From the NCBI RefSeq assembly GCF_026340305.1, contig NZ_JAPEPI010000002.1, forward strand, positions 1,674,001 through 1,738,000: DNA of 64,000 nucleotides, in the 5' to 3' direction. The notes under the pieces were generated by a model. It was not told the origin of the DNA, did no database searches, and saw nothing but the letters and a program-made list of their open reading frames with translations. Positions 1 to 8,292 of the stretch are shown here, piece after piece; positions within the stretch are counted from its first letter, which is position 1; each line of letters starts with the position of its first letter. A program made the translations under genes and the position numbers. Origin of the DNA: Streptomyces sp. NBC_01381. Lineage in GTDB: Bacteria > Actinomycetota > Actinomycetes > Streptomycetales > Streptomycetaceae.

Positions 1-827
1 CGCCGCTCGTCCTCGCGCACGTCCAGATCGGCGTCCATCACCTTGCCGATGAGCCGCACCAGGTCGCCCACCGAGATCTCGCCGCCGGTACCGGCGTTGA
101 AGGTGCGGCCCACGACGGCGTCGGCGGGCGCGGTGCCCGCCGCGATGAAGGCCTGCGCGGTGTCCGCCACGAAGGTGAAGTCGCGGGTCGGCCGCAGATC
201 GCCGAGGGTGATCTCCCGTGATCCTGCGGCCACTTGGCCGATCACGGTCGGGATGACGGCCCGCATCGACTGGCGCGGCCCGAAGGTGTTGAAGGGGCGC
301 AGGGTGACCACGGGCGTCTCGAAACTCGCGTGGTAGCTGTCGGCGAGCCGGTCGCCGCCCGCCTTCGAAGCGGCGTACGGGGACTGGGTGTTGATGGGGT
401 GGTCCTCGGTGATCGGCACGGTCTGTGCGGTGCCGTAGGTCTCGCTGGTGGAGGTGTGCACCAGGCGGGGTGTCTCCAAGTGGCGTACGGCCTCGAGGAC
501 GTTGAGGGTGCCCGTGACGTTGGTGTCCACGTAGCTGTGGGGCGCCTGGTAGGAGTACGGGATCGCGATGAGGGCGGCCAGGTGGTAGACGGTCTCCGCG
601 CCGGCGACCAGGCCGCGGACCGAGCCCGGGTCGCGTACGTCGCCCAGGACGATCTCGACCTCGGAGAGCACGTCGGGGGCGAGGGTCTCCAGCCAGCCGT
701 AGGACGAGAAGGAGTTGTACTGCGCCATCGCGCGGACCCGGTGGCCCGATGCGACCAGGGCTTCGGTGAGGTGCGAGCCGATGAAGCCTTCGGCTCCGGT
801 GACGGCGACGAGTGGTGCGGAGGGCAT
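1..827 (-). CDS. NAD-dependent epimerase/dehydratase (extended SDR), 3' end beyond the window
   Basis: The reading frame begins at ATG 827 with MPSAPLVAVTGAEGFIGSHL, whose GAEGFIG is the glycine-rich NAD-binding motif of extended short-chain dehydrogenases. About 275 residues are visible before the edge. They include HTSTSETYGTA, the catalytic YAASK motif and a following RPFNTFGPRQS segment, as in LegB/dTDP-glucose-4,6-dehydratase-type sugar-nucleotide enzymes. It lies about 110 bp downstream of the membrane-protein and PelF-like genes on the same strand, so it probably makes or epimerises the UDP-sugar donor, for example UDP-GalNAc, for the polysaccharide; that substrate is an inference. The C-terminus cannot be seen, so 4-epimerase and 4,6-dehydratase cannot be told apart. 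Confidence 0.88.
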   Translation of the reverse strand, partial: MPSAPLVAVTGAEGFIGSHLTEALVASGHRVRAMAQYNSFSSYGWLETLAPDVLSEVEIVLGDVRDPGSVRGLVAGAETVYHLAALIAIPYSYQAPHSYVDTNVTGTLNVLEAVRHLETPRLVHTSTSETYGTAQTVPITEDHPINTQSPYAASKAGGDRLADSYHASFETPVVTLRPFNTFGPRQSMRAVIPTVIGQVAAGSREITLGDLRPTRDFTFVADTAQAFIAAGTAPADAVVGRTFNAGTGGEISVGDLVRLIGKVMDADLDVREDER

Positions 828-939
828 GGGTGCTCCTGAAGGCGGTTCGGTGACTTGCAGGTGACGGAGGGTGATGGAGGTGGTGTGCGGCGGGCGGGGG
901 CCCGGCCCGATGAAGGGGGCGCCGAGGGCGCGGGTCGGC

Positions 940-2427
940 TCAGGCGTGTGCCGTGGGCCGGCCCAAGTGGTGGACGGCGACGGCAAGGAGAGCCAGAGCC
1001 GCGGCCGTACAGCCGATGAGTTGTGCGGCGGACGCGGAGAGCGCGCCGGTGTGCGGGAGCGCCGTGGCGGCGAGTGCCGCGGCCAGGCAGGGCACGGCGG
1101 ACGACCAGGCCGCGCCGAACGCCTGGAGAAGCAGGGCGGTCCACAACACGGCGCCGAGCAGCAGGAGTTGGACCGCGGGCGCGCCGACGACGACGGCGCC
1201 CAGCGCGAGCGGCGCGAGATAGGCCGCGCCGCACACCGCGAGTGCGCGGGTGGCGCGGAGCCGGAAGCCACGGGGTGTGGTCGAGGCGTGCAGGGCGGCT
1301 ACCGCGAGTCCGCGGTAGCGGTAGAGCAGCCACTCGGCGGGGCCCATGCTCAGGGTCAACACGATGACGGCGTACGGTTCCTGACGCCCCGCCACGGCCG
1401 TGAGCACTCCGGCCGCGAGACCGAACAGGCCGTACGGGAGCGAGCGCAGCGGATGCGGCGCGGGGCCCGGCACCGGAGCGGCCCGCAGCGCCGAGCGCAA
1501 CGCGTGCCCGGCGGCGGCCACCGCGAGCAGCACGGTGAGCAGCACGACACCCGTCCGCAGGGCGCCCGGCGGCTGCCACCACGGCAGCGCGGCCGCGGCC
1601 AGCGACACCGGGAGCAGCGCGGCGGCGAGCACCTTCTCGCGGCCGAGCACGAGCAGCACACCGGCCGCCGCCAGGTAACAGGACTGCCCGGCGGCGAACA
1701 GCGCGGCGGGTCCGGGCCCCGCGACCAGCAGCCCGGCGGCGGAAGCGGCGGCGATGCCGAGCGGCGCCCCGAACAGCAGGGTGCGCCCGGCCTCGTGCCG
1801 CCCCGTGGCAAGGCGTGCGTACGCCCGGTGGCTCAGCGCCTGGGACCAGGCCCAGGACACCAGGGCCGCGGCGATCAGCCCGTACAGCCCGGAGGCCGAC
1901 CCCCAGGCGCCCTCCGCCAGCAGATACGCCGTACCCGGAAGCGCGAAGAGCAGTCCGCGCAGGGCGCAGCGCAGATGGTCGGGCCGCCAGGGGTCGGGCG
2001 GCACAGGCGGCTTCGGATGGCTGCGCGGCACCCGCCGGAAGACGGCGTCGGCCAGCGAGAACAGATCGGGGTGCCCATACGTCTCCTGGATCCGGTCGCC
2101 GGTCAGGCCCTGTGACTCCAGGAGCGCGGCGACCTCGTAGGGGTGGACGGCGGCGCCCGCGTCCTCGGCGAGCTCGGCCGCGAGCCGGTCGACGGGGTCG
2201 TCGGCGCGGGCGGGCCGGAGCGTGACGCGGGGGTGCACGCGCGGCCGGTCGTCGTCGGTGGTGGTGCGGGGCGGGCGGGCCAGGCGCAGGGCGAGGGTGT
2301 CGTCGGCGCCGGACTCGTGGGTGCGGCCGGTGGTGGCGTTCGGGCCGTGGGTGTGCGCGGCGTGGGCCGCCGCGGCCCACGAGGGTACGCGCCTGCCGCG
2401 CGGCCGCAGGGGCAGCGGGCCGCTCAT
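940..2427 (-). CDS. Multi-pass membrane protein of the exopolysaccharide operon
   Basis: The predicted 495-residue protein has a soluble, proline-rich N-terminal region of about 150 residues. It carries the stretch EVAALLESQGLTGDRI, followed by YGHPDLFSLADAVF. Roughly ten hydrophobic, Ala/Leu/Val-rich membrane segments follow to the C-terminus. Its ATG overlaps the TGA of the PelF-like gene (ATGA at 2424-2427), so the two are translationally coupled. I do not recognise a named family. Its position suggests the membrane part of a polysaccharide synthase or exporter, in the role PelE/PelG play in Pel systems, but no PelG-like sequence is visible. Confidence 0.8.
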   Translation of the reverse strand: MSGPLPLRPRGRRVPSWAAAAHAAHTHGPNATTGRTHESGADDTLALRLARPPRTTTDDDRPRVHPRVTLRPARADDPVDRLAAELAEDAGAAVHPYEVAALLESQGLTGDRIQETYGHPDLFSLADAVFRRVPRSHPKPPVPPDPWRPDHLRCALRGLLFALPGTAYLLAEGAWGSASGLYGLIAAALVSWAWSQALSHRAYARLATGRHEAGRTLLFGAPLGIAAASAAGLLVAGPGPAALFAAGQSCYLAAAGVLLVLGREKVLAAALLPVSLAAAALPWWQPPGALRTGVVLLTVLLAVAAAGHALRSALRAAPVPGPAPHPLRSLPYGLFGLAAGVLTAVAGRQEPYAVIVLTLSMGPAEWLLYRYRGLAVAALHASTTPRGFRLRATRALAVCGAAYLAPLALGAVVVGAPAVQLLLLGAVLWTALLLQAFGAAWSSAVPCLAAALAATALPHTGALSASAAQLIGCTAAALALLAVAVHHLGRPTAHA

Positions 2428-3908
2428 CCGGCCACCCCGCCGGTGATGTCGCGGTAGGCCAACACCTCGTAAGAAGCGCCCTGTTGACCCTGTCCGGTGG
2501 CCAGCTCCTCGTAGATCGCGCGGAAGGCATCCACCGTCTGCCGGAGCGTGAACTGCTCGATCACCCGCAGCCGGGCCGCCTCGCCCATCGCCGCCCGGCG
2601 CTCCGGATCGCGGAGCAGTTCGAGCACGGCCCGCGCCATGGCCTCAGGGGCGCGCGGCGGCACCACGAGACCGGTCGGGCCGACGGCCTCCCGCACCCCG
2701 CCGACATCGGTGGAGACCGTGGCGCGCCCGCAGGACATCGCCTCGATCAGCGTGAAGGGGAAGCCCTCGCTGATGCTGGACAGCATCACCACATTGCCCG
2801 CCGCGTAGGCGTCCTTGATGTGCTCGACGCGGCCCTCGAAGACCACCGCGTCGCCGTGGCCGAGCTCCGCCGCCAGCGCCTCGCAGCGCTCGCGGTAGGC
2901 CTCGCCGCCGCGCGGTGTGCCGCCGAACAGGCGAAGGCGGGCGTCCGGGATCTCCTGCCTGACCAGGGCGAAGCAGCGGATCAGCGTCTCCAGGTCCTTG
3001 ATCGGGTCGACCCGGCCGGCCCAGCTCAGGGTGGGGCTGTGCGGCTCAGGTCCCGCGGGCGGGAAGGCCTCGGGGTCCACGCCGTTGTAGACGGTGCGGA
3101 TGAGGGAGGGGGCCGCGCCGCCGCGCTCCTCCCAGAGGCGGTTGTAGCGGTTGCCCGGGGTGATCAGGGCGGCCCTGCGGTATGTCTCCTCGGCGAGCAG
3201 CCGGAAGAAGCCGAGCAGCAGGGCCTTCACCGGCCAGCTGTACGGTCCTGTGCGGTAGCCGAGGTAGCGCTCGCGCAGATAGACCCCGTGCTCGGTCAAC
3301 AGCAGGGGTACTCCGTGGAGTTGATGGGCGATCAGTCCCGGCAGGGCCGCGATGCCGCCGCTGACCGCGTGCGCGACACCGCGCTCGGGAGGGCGGGCGG
3401 CGAGCGGCCGCAGCGCGTGTTCGAGCAGCCCGGTGGCGGTGACCGCGTCGTGCAGCGTCGGCCGCGCGTCGGCGACCGCGAGCCCCGAGGTGTTCCACAC
3501 GGCTGCCAGGACGTGCACCGCACGGTCGGTGCGCAGCGCGGGGGCGAGGGCGCCGTCGCGGGCATGCCGGGCGAGCTCGTGCAGGGCGGGCGCGAAGCCG
3601 TCCTCGGCGGCGGGGTCGAGCAGGGCGGTGAGGAACTGCTCGTAGGAGGCGAGGAGTTGGCGTGCCCGGCGGCCGCGAGGGGGATGCCCCGCCGGGGCCG
3701 GGCCCCACATCGGAAGAGAGACGGGCTCGTCGACATTGCCCGGCAGCTCCCAGGCGAGACTCTCGCGACCGGTCCCGGTGACGGCGAGCACCCCGAAGTC
3801 GACATCGGGCATGCCACGCACGAGCTGATCGCACCAGACACTTACGCCGCCGTGGCTGTGCGGATAGGTGCCTTCGGTCAGGAGGGTGACACGGGTCGAG
3901 TTGGGCAT
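2424..3908 (-). CDS. pelF: PelF-like family 4 glycosyltransferase (DUF3492 + GT4)
   Basis: The 495-residue protein starts MPNSTRVTLLTEGTYP, followed by HSHGGVSVWCDQL. This is the signature of the DUF3492 N-terminal domain of PelF, the cytosolic polymerising glycosyltransferase of Pel polysaccharide. The GT4 half starts near residue 290 (SWAGRVDPIKDLETLI) and carries the EX7E motif in SEGFPFTLIEAM near residue 380. ATG 3908 is chosen over an in-frame upstream start because the extra 26 residues read through the dispersed intergenic repeat and the PelF homology begins at MPN; GGAG lies 9 nt upstream. It is co-transcribed with the coupled membrane protein. The likely product is a GalNAc/GlcNAc-containing polymer, from family knowledge. 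Confidence 0.9.
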   Translation of the reverse strand: MPNSTRVTLLTEGTYPHSHGGVSVWCDQLVRGMPDVDFGVLAVTGTGRESLAWELPGNVDEPVSLPMWGPAPAGHPPRGRRARQLLASYEQFLTALLDPAAEDGFAPALHELARHARDGALAPALRTDRAVHVLAAVWNTSGLAVADARPTLHDAVTATGLLEHALRPLAARPPERGVAHAVSGGIAALPGLIAHQLHGVPLLLTEHGVYLRERYLGYRTGPYSWPVKALLLGFFRLLAEETYRRAALITPGNRYNRLWEERGGAAPSLIRTVYNGVDPEAFPPAGPEPHSPTLSWAGRVDPIKDLETLIRCFALVRQEIPDARLRLFGGTPRGGEAYRERCEALAAELGHGDAVVFEGRVEHIKDAYAAGNVVMLSSISEGFPFTLIEAMSCGRATVSTDVGGVREAVGPTGLVVPPRAPEAMARAVLELLRDPERRAAMGEAARLRVIEQFTLRQTVDAFRAIYEELATGQGQQGASYEVLAYRDITGGVAG

Positions 3909-3948
3909 GGTGGGGCTCCGCGGGTGAGGTACGAAACGCGACGGGGAG

Positions 3949-4000
3949 GGCCCCGAAGGGGCGCGGGGAACTGCGCGACCAGCCACAGCGGACCCGCAGA
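3949..4000 (+). repeat. Streptomyces-type dispersed intergenic hairpin repeat, copy 1
   Basis: This 52-nt block contains the CCCCGAAGGGG hairpin followed by GCGCGGGGAACTGCGCGACC and AGCCACAGCGGACCCGCAGA. The complement of 6669-6720 matches it at 49 of 52 positions. It sits between two cotranscribed exopolysaccharide genes, so it is not purely terminal. I recognise the core as a very common intergenic repeat in Streptomyces genomes. Confidence 0.85.
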
Positions 4001-4025
4001 TTCAAACGGCAAAGATGCGGAGTGA

Positions 4026-6158
4026 TCAGTGCCTGTCGGCGCCAGGTTTCACGTACCGTGCAGCCCCGTCAGGCACTGGCAGCTTCCTGGCAGGCTTCGG
4101 GACATCGGCCCGAGAACCGCCCACGTCGCCCGCGGCGACAGCGCTCGGCAACGTAAGCGTGACCCTGTCCTGGAGGAGGCCAGGCGAGACCCAGCCCGAG
4201 GTTCTCCCGGCATAGGCGGACCCGAACGGTGCGGTACCCAAAAGGAGCCGCTGAACGCTGCCGGCAGGCATCGTGGCGCGCACGGCCACACCCGCCGGCG
4301 CCTGAACCGTCACGGTGTCACCGACCCGGTAGCCGGTGACGCGCCCGGCGTCGACGGCCGAGTCCCACGCCGCGCGCGAGCGCAACTCGCCGCCGACGTC
4401 GGCCATCCGCAGGTTCACCACGGGCGCGTTCTCCGCGAACAGCGCACCGTACGCGTCGAGTACGGACCCGAGCACGGGGTACGCGATGCGGTCCTCGGCG
4501 AGGTTCGACTGGTGGATGAAGTGCGGCCGCGGGTCGTTCGCCAGGACGTGCCCGAGCGCGATCGTCGACTCGACGGGCACGATGTGGTCCTGGTAGCCGG
4601 TCGTGAGGTCGAGGGGCCGGTCCAGGCAGGTCGCGACGGAGGAGTTCTCGCAGACGCCGCTGCCGCCGTCGGCCTTGCGGGTGTAGATCCAGTTGTACTC
4701 GTCGACCTGCTCGCTGGTGCGGCCCGCGTTGTAGAAGACGTTCATCGGGTGGCGCGGCACGGTCAGGGACGGGCCGACCTGGCGCTGGGCCCGGTCCCGT
4801 GAGTTGTCCGAGCCGAGCCAGGTCACGCCGTTGTCCCGCAGCGCCGTGCCCAGGTTCGGGTTGTCGTCGGGCTGCTGCGGGAGCACCTTGAGTCCCGAGT
4901 GCTCTCCGGTGACCAACTCGCCGGTGACCAGGGGGAGTCCGGCCCGCTGTGCCCAGGCCCGGTTGTCGGAGATCTGCCCGGAGATCTCGGCGCGCGAGAC
5001 GTAGCGCGTGCTGCCGTCCGCGTTCTTCGCGCAGGTCCACGGGACGGTGCTGACGTCCTGGACGCAGCCGAGGAAGGGGTGGTTGTAGGTGTGGTTGATC
5101 CAGCGGTGGTCGTCGCGGTCGGCGACGAACCGGTCGGCCAGCGGGTCCGAGCCGCCGTTCTCCTCACGGAAGAGTTCGCTGCCGCCGCCGTTGAAGGCCA
5201 TGTCGAGCGGGAACTTGCGGTCCTTGGACCACTGGGCCGCGTAGGCGGCGTCGTCCGGCGTCATCCGGATCGGGTCGGGCGTGCCCTGGCCCGGCGGGCA
5301 GTCCACGTCGCCCGGAGTGCAGTTGAGCTCGGTGTCCCAGCGGTCGTCGGCGCCGAAGACGTCGTCGACATGGACGGCGAAGTAGTTGCGGGAGGAGCCG
5401 AGTTGGACGCCCTGGGTCAGCCAGTCGACGATGCCGCGGGCGAGCAGCCGGAACTGCTGCTGGTGCTGGTTGTAGACGAAGGTCACCACCAGGTCGCGCC
5501 GCCCGTCGTGCCGGTACTCGCCCACGAGCGAGCCGCGGCCGGAACCGCCGGGGACCGGTGCGTCCACGTAGCTGGTGAAGTCGGCGCCGGGTGCGGGCTC
5601 GGCCAGGAAGCCGTAACTCTCGTTGACGGACGGTGAGTTGTCCTCGAAGGGCACCTGTCCCGCGAGATAGCCGAACGGTCCGCTCTTGCCCGAAGCGGTC
5701 ACCTGGGCCCGCACCCCGTCGAGCGAACCGCTGAACTTCGGTGTCTGGAGCCCCGCTTCGGGCCGGGCGTAGGTGTAGGCGTCCACCTGCGGGATCGCGT
5801 ACGTCTGCTCGTAGGAGGCGAGGGCGGCCATTTCCGCCGAACCGGCCCCGAACGGGTTGTCGTTGGGCAGCGCGACGGCCTGGAACCTGGCCCGCGGCCG
5901 GCCGTTCACGGTGTCCGCGAGGAACGCTCCGTCGATCACAGGGCGGCCGCTCTGTCGCAGGTCGACGGTGGTGTACGGAGTGCCCTGGCCGTCCAGCTCG
6001 GCGGTGATCGCGGCGGTGGCGGGGCCCCCGTCGGTCACCACCAGAACGCGCAGGTCGATGCGGGGCGCCTCGGCGGCTGACGCGGGAGCGCCGGGCAGCG
6101 AGAGCGCGAGAAGCAGAGCGGCGGCGCCGAGAGCCGCCGCTCGTGCGGTGTGATTCAT
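4026..6158 (-). CDS. Secreted CE18/Agd3-like exopolysaccharide deacetylase
   Basis: The 710-residue protein has a Sec signal peptide (MNHTARAAALGAAALLLALS, then LPGAPASAAE). A first domain of about 230 residues is followed by a deacetylase core with HVDDVF near residue 261 and INHTYNHPF near 351. These match the D/H metal-binding motifs of CE18 enzymes (fungal Agd3) and resemble the deacetylase half of PelA. It should act outside the cell on N-acetylgalactosamine-rich polymer and give it positive charge. A C-terminal beta-rich region follows. The start at 6158 rather than seven codons upstream is chosen because the signal peptide begins at MNH and GGAGGGG lies 12 nt before it. It is the first gene of the minus-strand operon. 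Confidence 0.85.
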   Translation of the reverse strand: MNHTARAAALGAAALLLALSLPGAPASAAEAPRIDLRVLVVTDGGPATAAITAELDGQGTPYTTVDLRQSGRPVIDGAFLADTVNGRPRARFQAVALPNDNPFGAGSAEMAALASYEQTYAIPQVDAYTYARPEAGLQTPKFSGSLDGVRAQVTASGKSGPFGYLAGQVPFEDNSPSVNESYGFLAEPAPGADFTSYVDAPVPGGSGRGSLVGEYRHDGRRDLVVTFVYNQHQQQFRLLARGIVDWLTQGVQLGSSRNYFAVHVDDVFGADDRWDTELNCTPGDVDCPPGQGTPDPIRMTPDDAAYAAQWSKDRKFPLDMAFNGGGSELFREENGGSDPLADRFVADRDDHRWINHTYNHPFLGCVQDVSTVPWTCAKNADGSTRYVSRAEISGQISDNRAWAQRAGLPLVTGELVTGEHSGLKVLPQQPDDNPNLGTALRDNGVTWLGSDNSRDRAQRQVGPSLTVPRHPMNVFYNAGRTSEQVDEYNWIYTRKADGGSGVCENSSVATCLDRPLDLTTGYQDHIVPVESTIALGHVLANDPRPHFIHQSNLAEDRIAYPVLGSVLDAYGALFAENAPVVNLRMADVGGELRSRAAWDSAVDAGRVTGYRVGDTVTVQAPAGVAVRATMPAGSVQRLLLGTAPFGSAYAGRTSGWVSPGLLQDRVTLTLPSAVAAGDVGGSRADVPKPARKLPVPDGAARYVKPGADRH

Positions 6159-6182
6159 GCGGTGTGTGGTCCCCTCCACGGT

Positions 6183-6215
6183 CGGGCCGCTGGGGTGTCT
6201 CCACCCAGCGGCCCG
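6183..6215 (-). other. 12-bp perfect hairpin in the leader of the deacetylase mRNA
   Basis: CGGGCCGCTGGG (6183-6194) is the exact reverse complement of CCCAGCGGCCCG (6204-6215), with a 9-nt loop. It ends 24 nt before the deacetylase start codon and has no T-run. It could stabilise the mRNA, attenuate transcription or mask the ribosome site; none of these is demonstrated. Confidence 0.6.
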
Positions 6216-6668
6216 GCCCCCAACGGCACGGTCACCTGTCGCAGTGTGTGTCCGTGCAGCTCTGACGCGTCACATAGTGCGGCCCGATTGAGGGTTCTGT
6301 GCGGATTCTGTGAAAGCTGGCGGAAAAAAGATGGCTCTGTTCTAAAGGGGTGGATGAGGGGTGCGCGGGGAGGGTGGTGACACTTCGGAGCCGGGCGTTC
6401 CGGGAAACCGTGGCCGCTCAGGGGGGTCGGCGGCCCCCGGGGCTCCGATCGGTGCCGGTTACATGTTCTGGTCCTCGGCGGGCTCGGTGAGGCCCGGAAA
6501 GGGTGCCGGGCCGAACCGCCATGAATCAGCCAACTCGGGAGGCTCGGGTTGCGGGGCCTTTTGCGTAGCAAGCGCGTTCTGACCTGCGGGGGAACTGGGT
6601 TACGCGGAAGTGAAGGGGGCGCGAATCAGGGCGTACTTGCGCTCCGCGCGGGGGTGTGTGCGTCTCTT
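6216..6668. other. Gene-free structured region upstream of the exopolysaccharide operon
   Basis: No convincing coding sequence is present on either strand; open frames here lack family resemblance and ribosome sites. The part near 6270-6330 should hold the minus-strand promoter of the operon: a TATGTG-like -10 is readable on the minus strand, without a good -35. Between 6386 and 6512 there are two nested inverted repeats, CGGAGCC at 6386-6392 with GGCTCCG at 6441-6447, and GGCCCGG at 6491-6497 with CCGGGCC at 6506-6512. They suggest a folded RNA or simply GC-rich DNA. I could not assign a riboswitch family. Confidence 0.4.
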
Positions 6669-6720
6669 TCTGCGGGTCTGCTGTGGCTGGGCGCGCAGTT
6701 CCCCGCGCCCCTTCGGGGCG
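6669..6720 (-). repeat. Dispersed intergenic hairpin repeat, copy 2 (inverted)
   Basis: This block is the reverse complement of copy 1 with three mismatches. Its hairpin end abuts the stop codon of the flavoenzyme gene, so here the repeat is placed to act as that gene's terminator. Confidence 0.85.
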
Positions 6721-6721
6721 C
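6705..6721 (-). terminator. Hairpin terminator of the flavoenzyme gene, formed by the repeat
   Basis: GCGCCCC (6705-6711) and GGGGCGC (6715-6721) pair around a TTC loop, or a UUCG tetraloop with one fewer pair. The hairpin starts one nucleotide after the TAA stop (6724-6722 on the minus strand). No U-run follows, as is usual for Streptomyces terminators. Confidence 0.6.
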
Positions 6722-8098
6722 TTAGGCCCGCACCGCCGCCACCGCCTTCCGTGCCGCCACCAGGATCGGGTCCCACACCGGTGAGAACGGTGGGGCGTAA
6801 CCGAGGTCGAGTGCCGTCATCTGTTCCACCGTCATGCGTGCCGTCAGTGCCACCGCCGCGATGTCCACGCGCTTGGCGGCTCCCTCGCGGCCCACGATCT
6901 GGACGCCGAGCAGCCGGCCCGTGCCCCGTTCGGCGAGCATCTTCACCGTCATCACGGCCGCTCCGGGGTAGTAGCCCGCCCGGCTCGTCGACTCGATGGT
7001 CACCGTCACGTGCTGCAGGCCCGCGGCCCGCGCGTCCTTCTCGCGCAGGCCCGTGCGGGCGATCTCCAGGTCGCAGACCTTGCTGACCGCCGTGCCGACG
7101 ACACCGGGGAACGTCGCGTAACTGCCGCCCACGTTCGAGCCGATGACCTGGCCGTGCTTGTTGGCGTGCGTGCCGAGCGCGATATGGCGTTCGCGGCCCG
7201 AGACCAGGTCGAGCACCTCCACGCAGTCGCCGCCCGCCCAGATGCCGTCGTGGCCGCGTACGCGCATCGCCAGGTCGGTGAGCAGCCCGCCGTGCTCGCC
7301 GAGCGGCAGGCCCGCGGCGCGGGCGAGTTCCGTCTCGGGGCGCACGCCGATGCCGAGCACCACCACGTCCGCCGGATACTCGGCGTCCTCCGTGGCCACC
7401 GCCCTGACCCGGCCGTCCTCACCGGTGAGGATCTTGGTGACCTCGGAGTCGTTCACCATCTCGATGCCCATCCCCGACATTGCCTCGTGGACCAGGCGGC
7501 CCATGTCCGGGTCGAGCGTCGACATCGGCTCCGCGCCGCGGTTGACGACGGTGACCTCGTAGCGTCGCTGGATCAGCGCCTCGGCCATCTCGACGCCGAT
7601 GTAGCCCGCGCCGATGACGACCGCCCTGCGGCCCGGCGTCTCGGCGAGCGTGTCCAGGAGCGCCTGGCCGTCGTCGAGGGTCTGCACGCCGTGCACACCG
7701 GGGGCGTCGATGCCGGGCAGCGAAGGGCGGACCGGACGGGCGCCGGTGCCGATCACGAGCTTGTCGTACGCCGTCCAGTCCTCGGCCCCGGATTCGAGGT
7801 CCCGGGTGCGCACGCGGCGCCCCGCCGGATCGATCTCCACGACCTCCGTACGCATCCGCAGGTCGATGTCGCGCGCCCGGTGTTCCTCCGGCGTACGCGC
7901 GATCAGCTCGTCCCGCGAAGGGACGTCGCCGCCCACCCAGTAGGGGATGCCGCAGGCCGAGTACGAGGTGAAGTGACCGCGCTCGAAAGCGACGATCTCC
8001 AGCTCGTCCGGGCCCTTGAGCCTGCGTGCCTGCGACGCGGCGGACATGCCCGCCGCGTCGCCCCCGATGACCACAAGTCGCTCTCTCGCGCTGCTCAT
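6722..8098 (-). CDS. FAD-dependent CoA-disulfide reductase / NADH oxidase-like oxidoreductase
   Basis: The 458-residue protein has an N-terminal FAD-binding motif (VVIGGDAAGMSAA) and a second Rossmann motif (VVIGAGYIGVEMAEAL). It also has the second FAD motif GIWAGGDCVEV and a C-terminal dimerisation domain. Cys49 in YSACGIPYWVGG corresponds to the single redox cysteine of class III pyridine-nucleotide disulfide oxidoreductases (CoA-disulfide reductase, Nox, persulfide reductase). It should use NAD(P)H to reduce a low-molecular-weight disulfide or persulfide. In an actinobacterium, which relies on mycothiol, the true substrate is uncertain. It is monocistronic and followed directly by a hairpin. 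Confidence 0.9.
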   Translation of the reverse strand: MSSARERLVVIGGDAAGMSAASQARRLKGPDELEIVAFERGHFTSYSACGIPYWVGGDVPSRDELIARTPEEHRARDIDLRMRTEVVEIDPAGRRVRTRDLESGAEDWTAYDKLVIGTGARPVRPSLPGIDAPGVHGVQTLDDGQALLDTLAETPGRRAVVIGAGYIGVEMAEALIQRRYEVTVVNRGAEPMSTLDPDMGRLVHEAMSGMGIEMVNDSEVTKILTGEDGRVRAVATEDAEYPADVVVLGIGVRPETELARAAGLPLGEHGGLLTDLAMRVRGHDGIWAGGDCVEVLDLVSGRERHIALGTHANKHGQVIGSNVGGSYATFPGVVGTAVSKVCDLEIARTGLREKDARAAGLQHVTVTIESTSRAGYYPGAAVMTVKMLAERGTGRLLGVQIVGREGAAKRVDIAAVALTARMTVEQMTALDLGYAPPFSPVWDPILVAARKAVAAVRA

Positions 8099-8155
8099 AC
8101 GGACACGCTACTTAAGCGCTCCGCTGGAATCGCGGTGATGGACCCGCGGGCCGGT

Positions 8156-8219
8156 GGGGGCTGGTCGCGCCCACGCGGCGGAGCCGCATATGTCACAGCC
8201 CCGCGCCCCTTCGGGGCGC
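8156..8219 (+). repeat. Dispersed intergenic hairpin repeat, variant copy 3
   Basis: GGGGGCTGGTCGCGC is followed by an unrelated 28-nt insert containing GCGGCGGAGCCGC, then by CCCCGCGCCCCTTCGGGGCG. The outer parts match copies 1 and 2, but the central CAGTT is replaced, so this is a second subtype of the same repeat. It lies in the gap between two minus-strand genes. Confidence 0.7.
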
Positions 8220-8292
8220 ACCCGAACCGCACCGGACTTCGCCAAAGCCGCAGACGAGCGACGGCACCCTCGCGGCACTTCCCGCGGAGCGC

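Noticed and set aside
6386..6560. c-di-AMP riboswitch on the plus strand
   Set aside because: Only a loose resemblance in one segment, no full consensus, and the next plus-strand gene starts nearly 3 kb away.
6155..6571. Possible minus-strand protein upstream of the deacetylase
   Set aside because: Composition is Pro/Arg-rich, there is no homology or ribosome site, and it overlaps the hairpin and the probable promoter.
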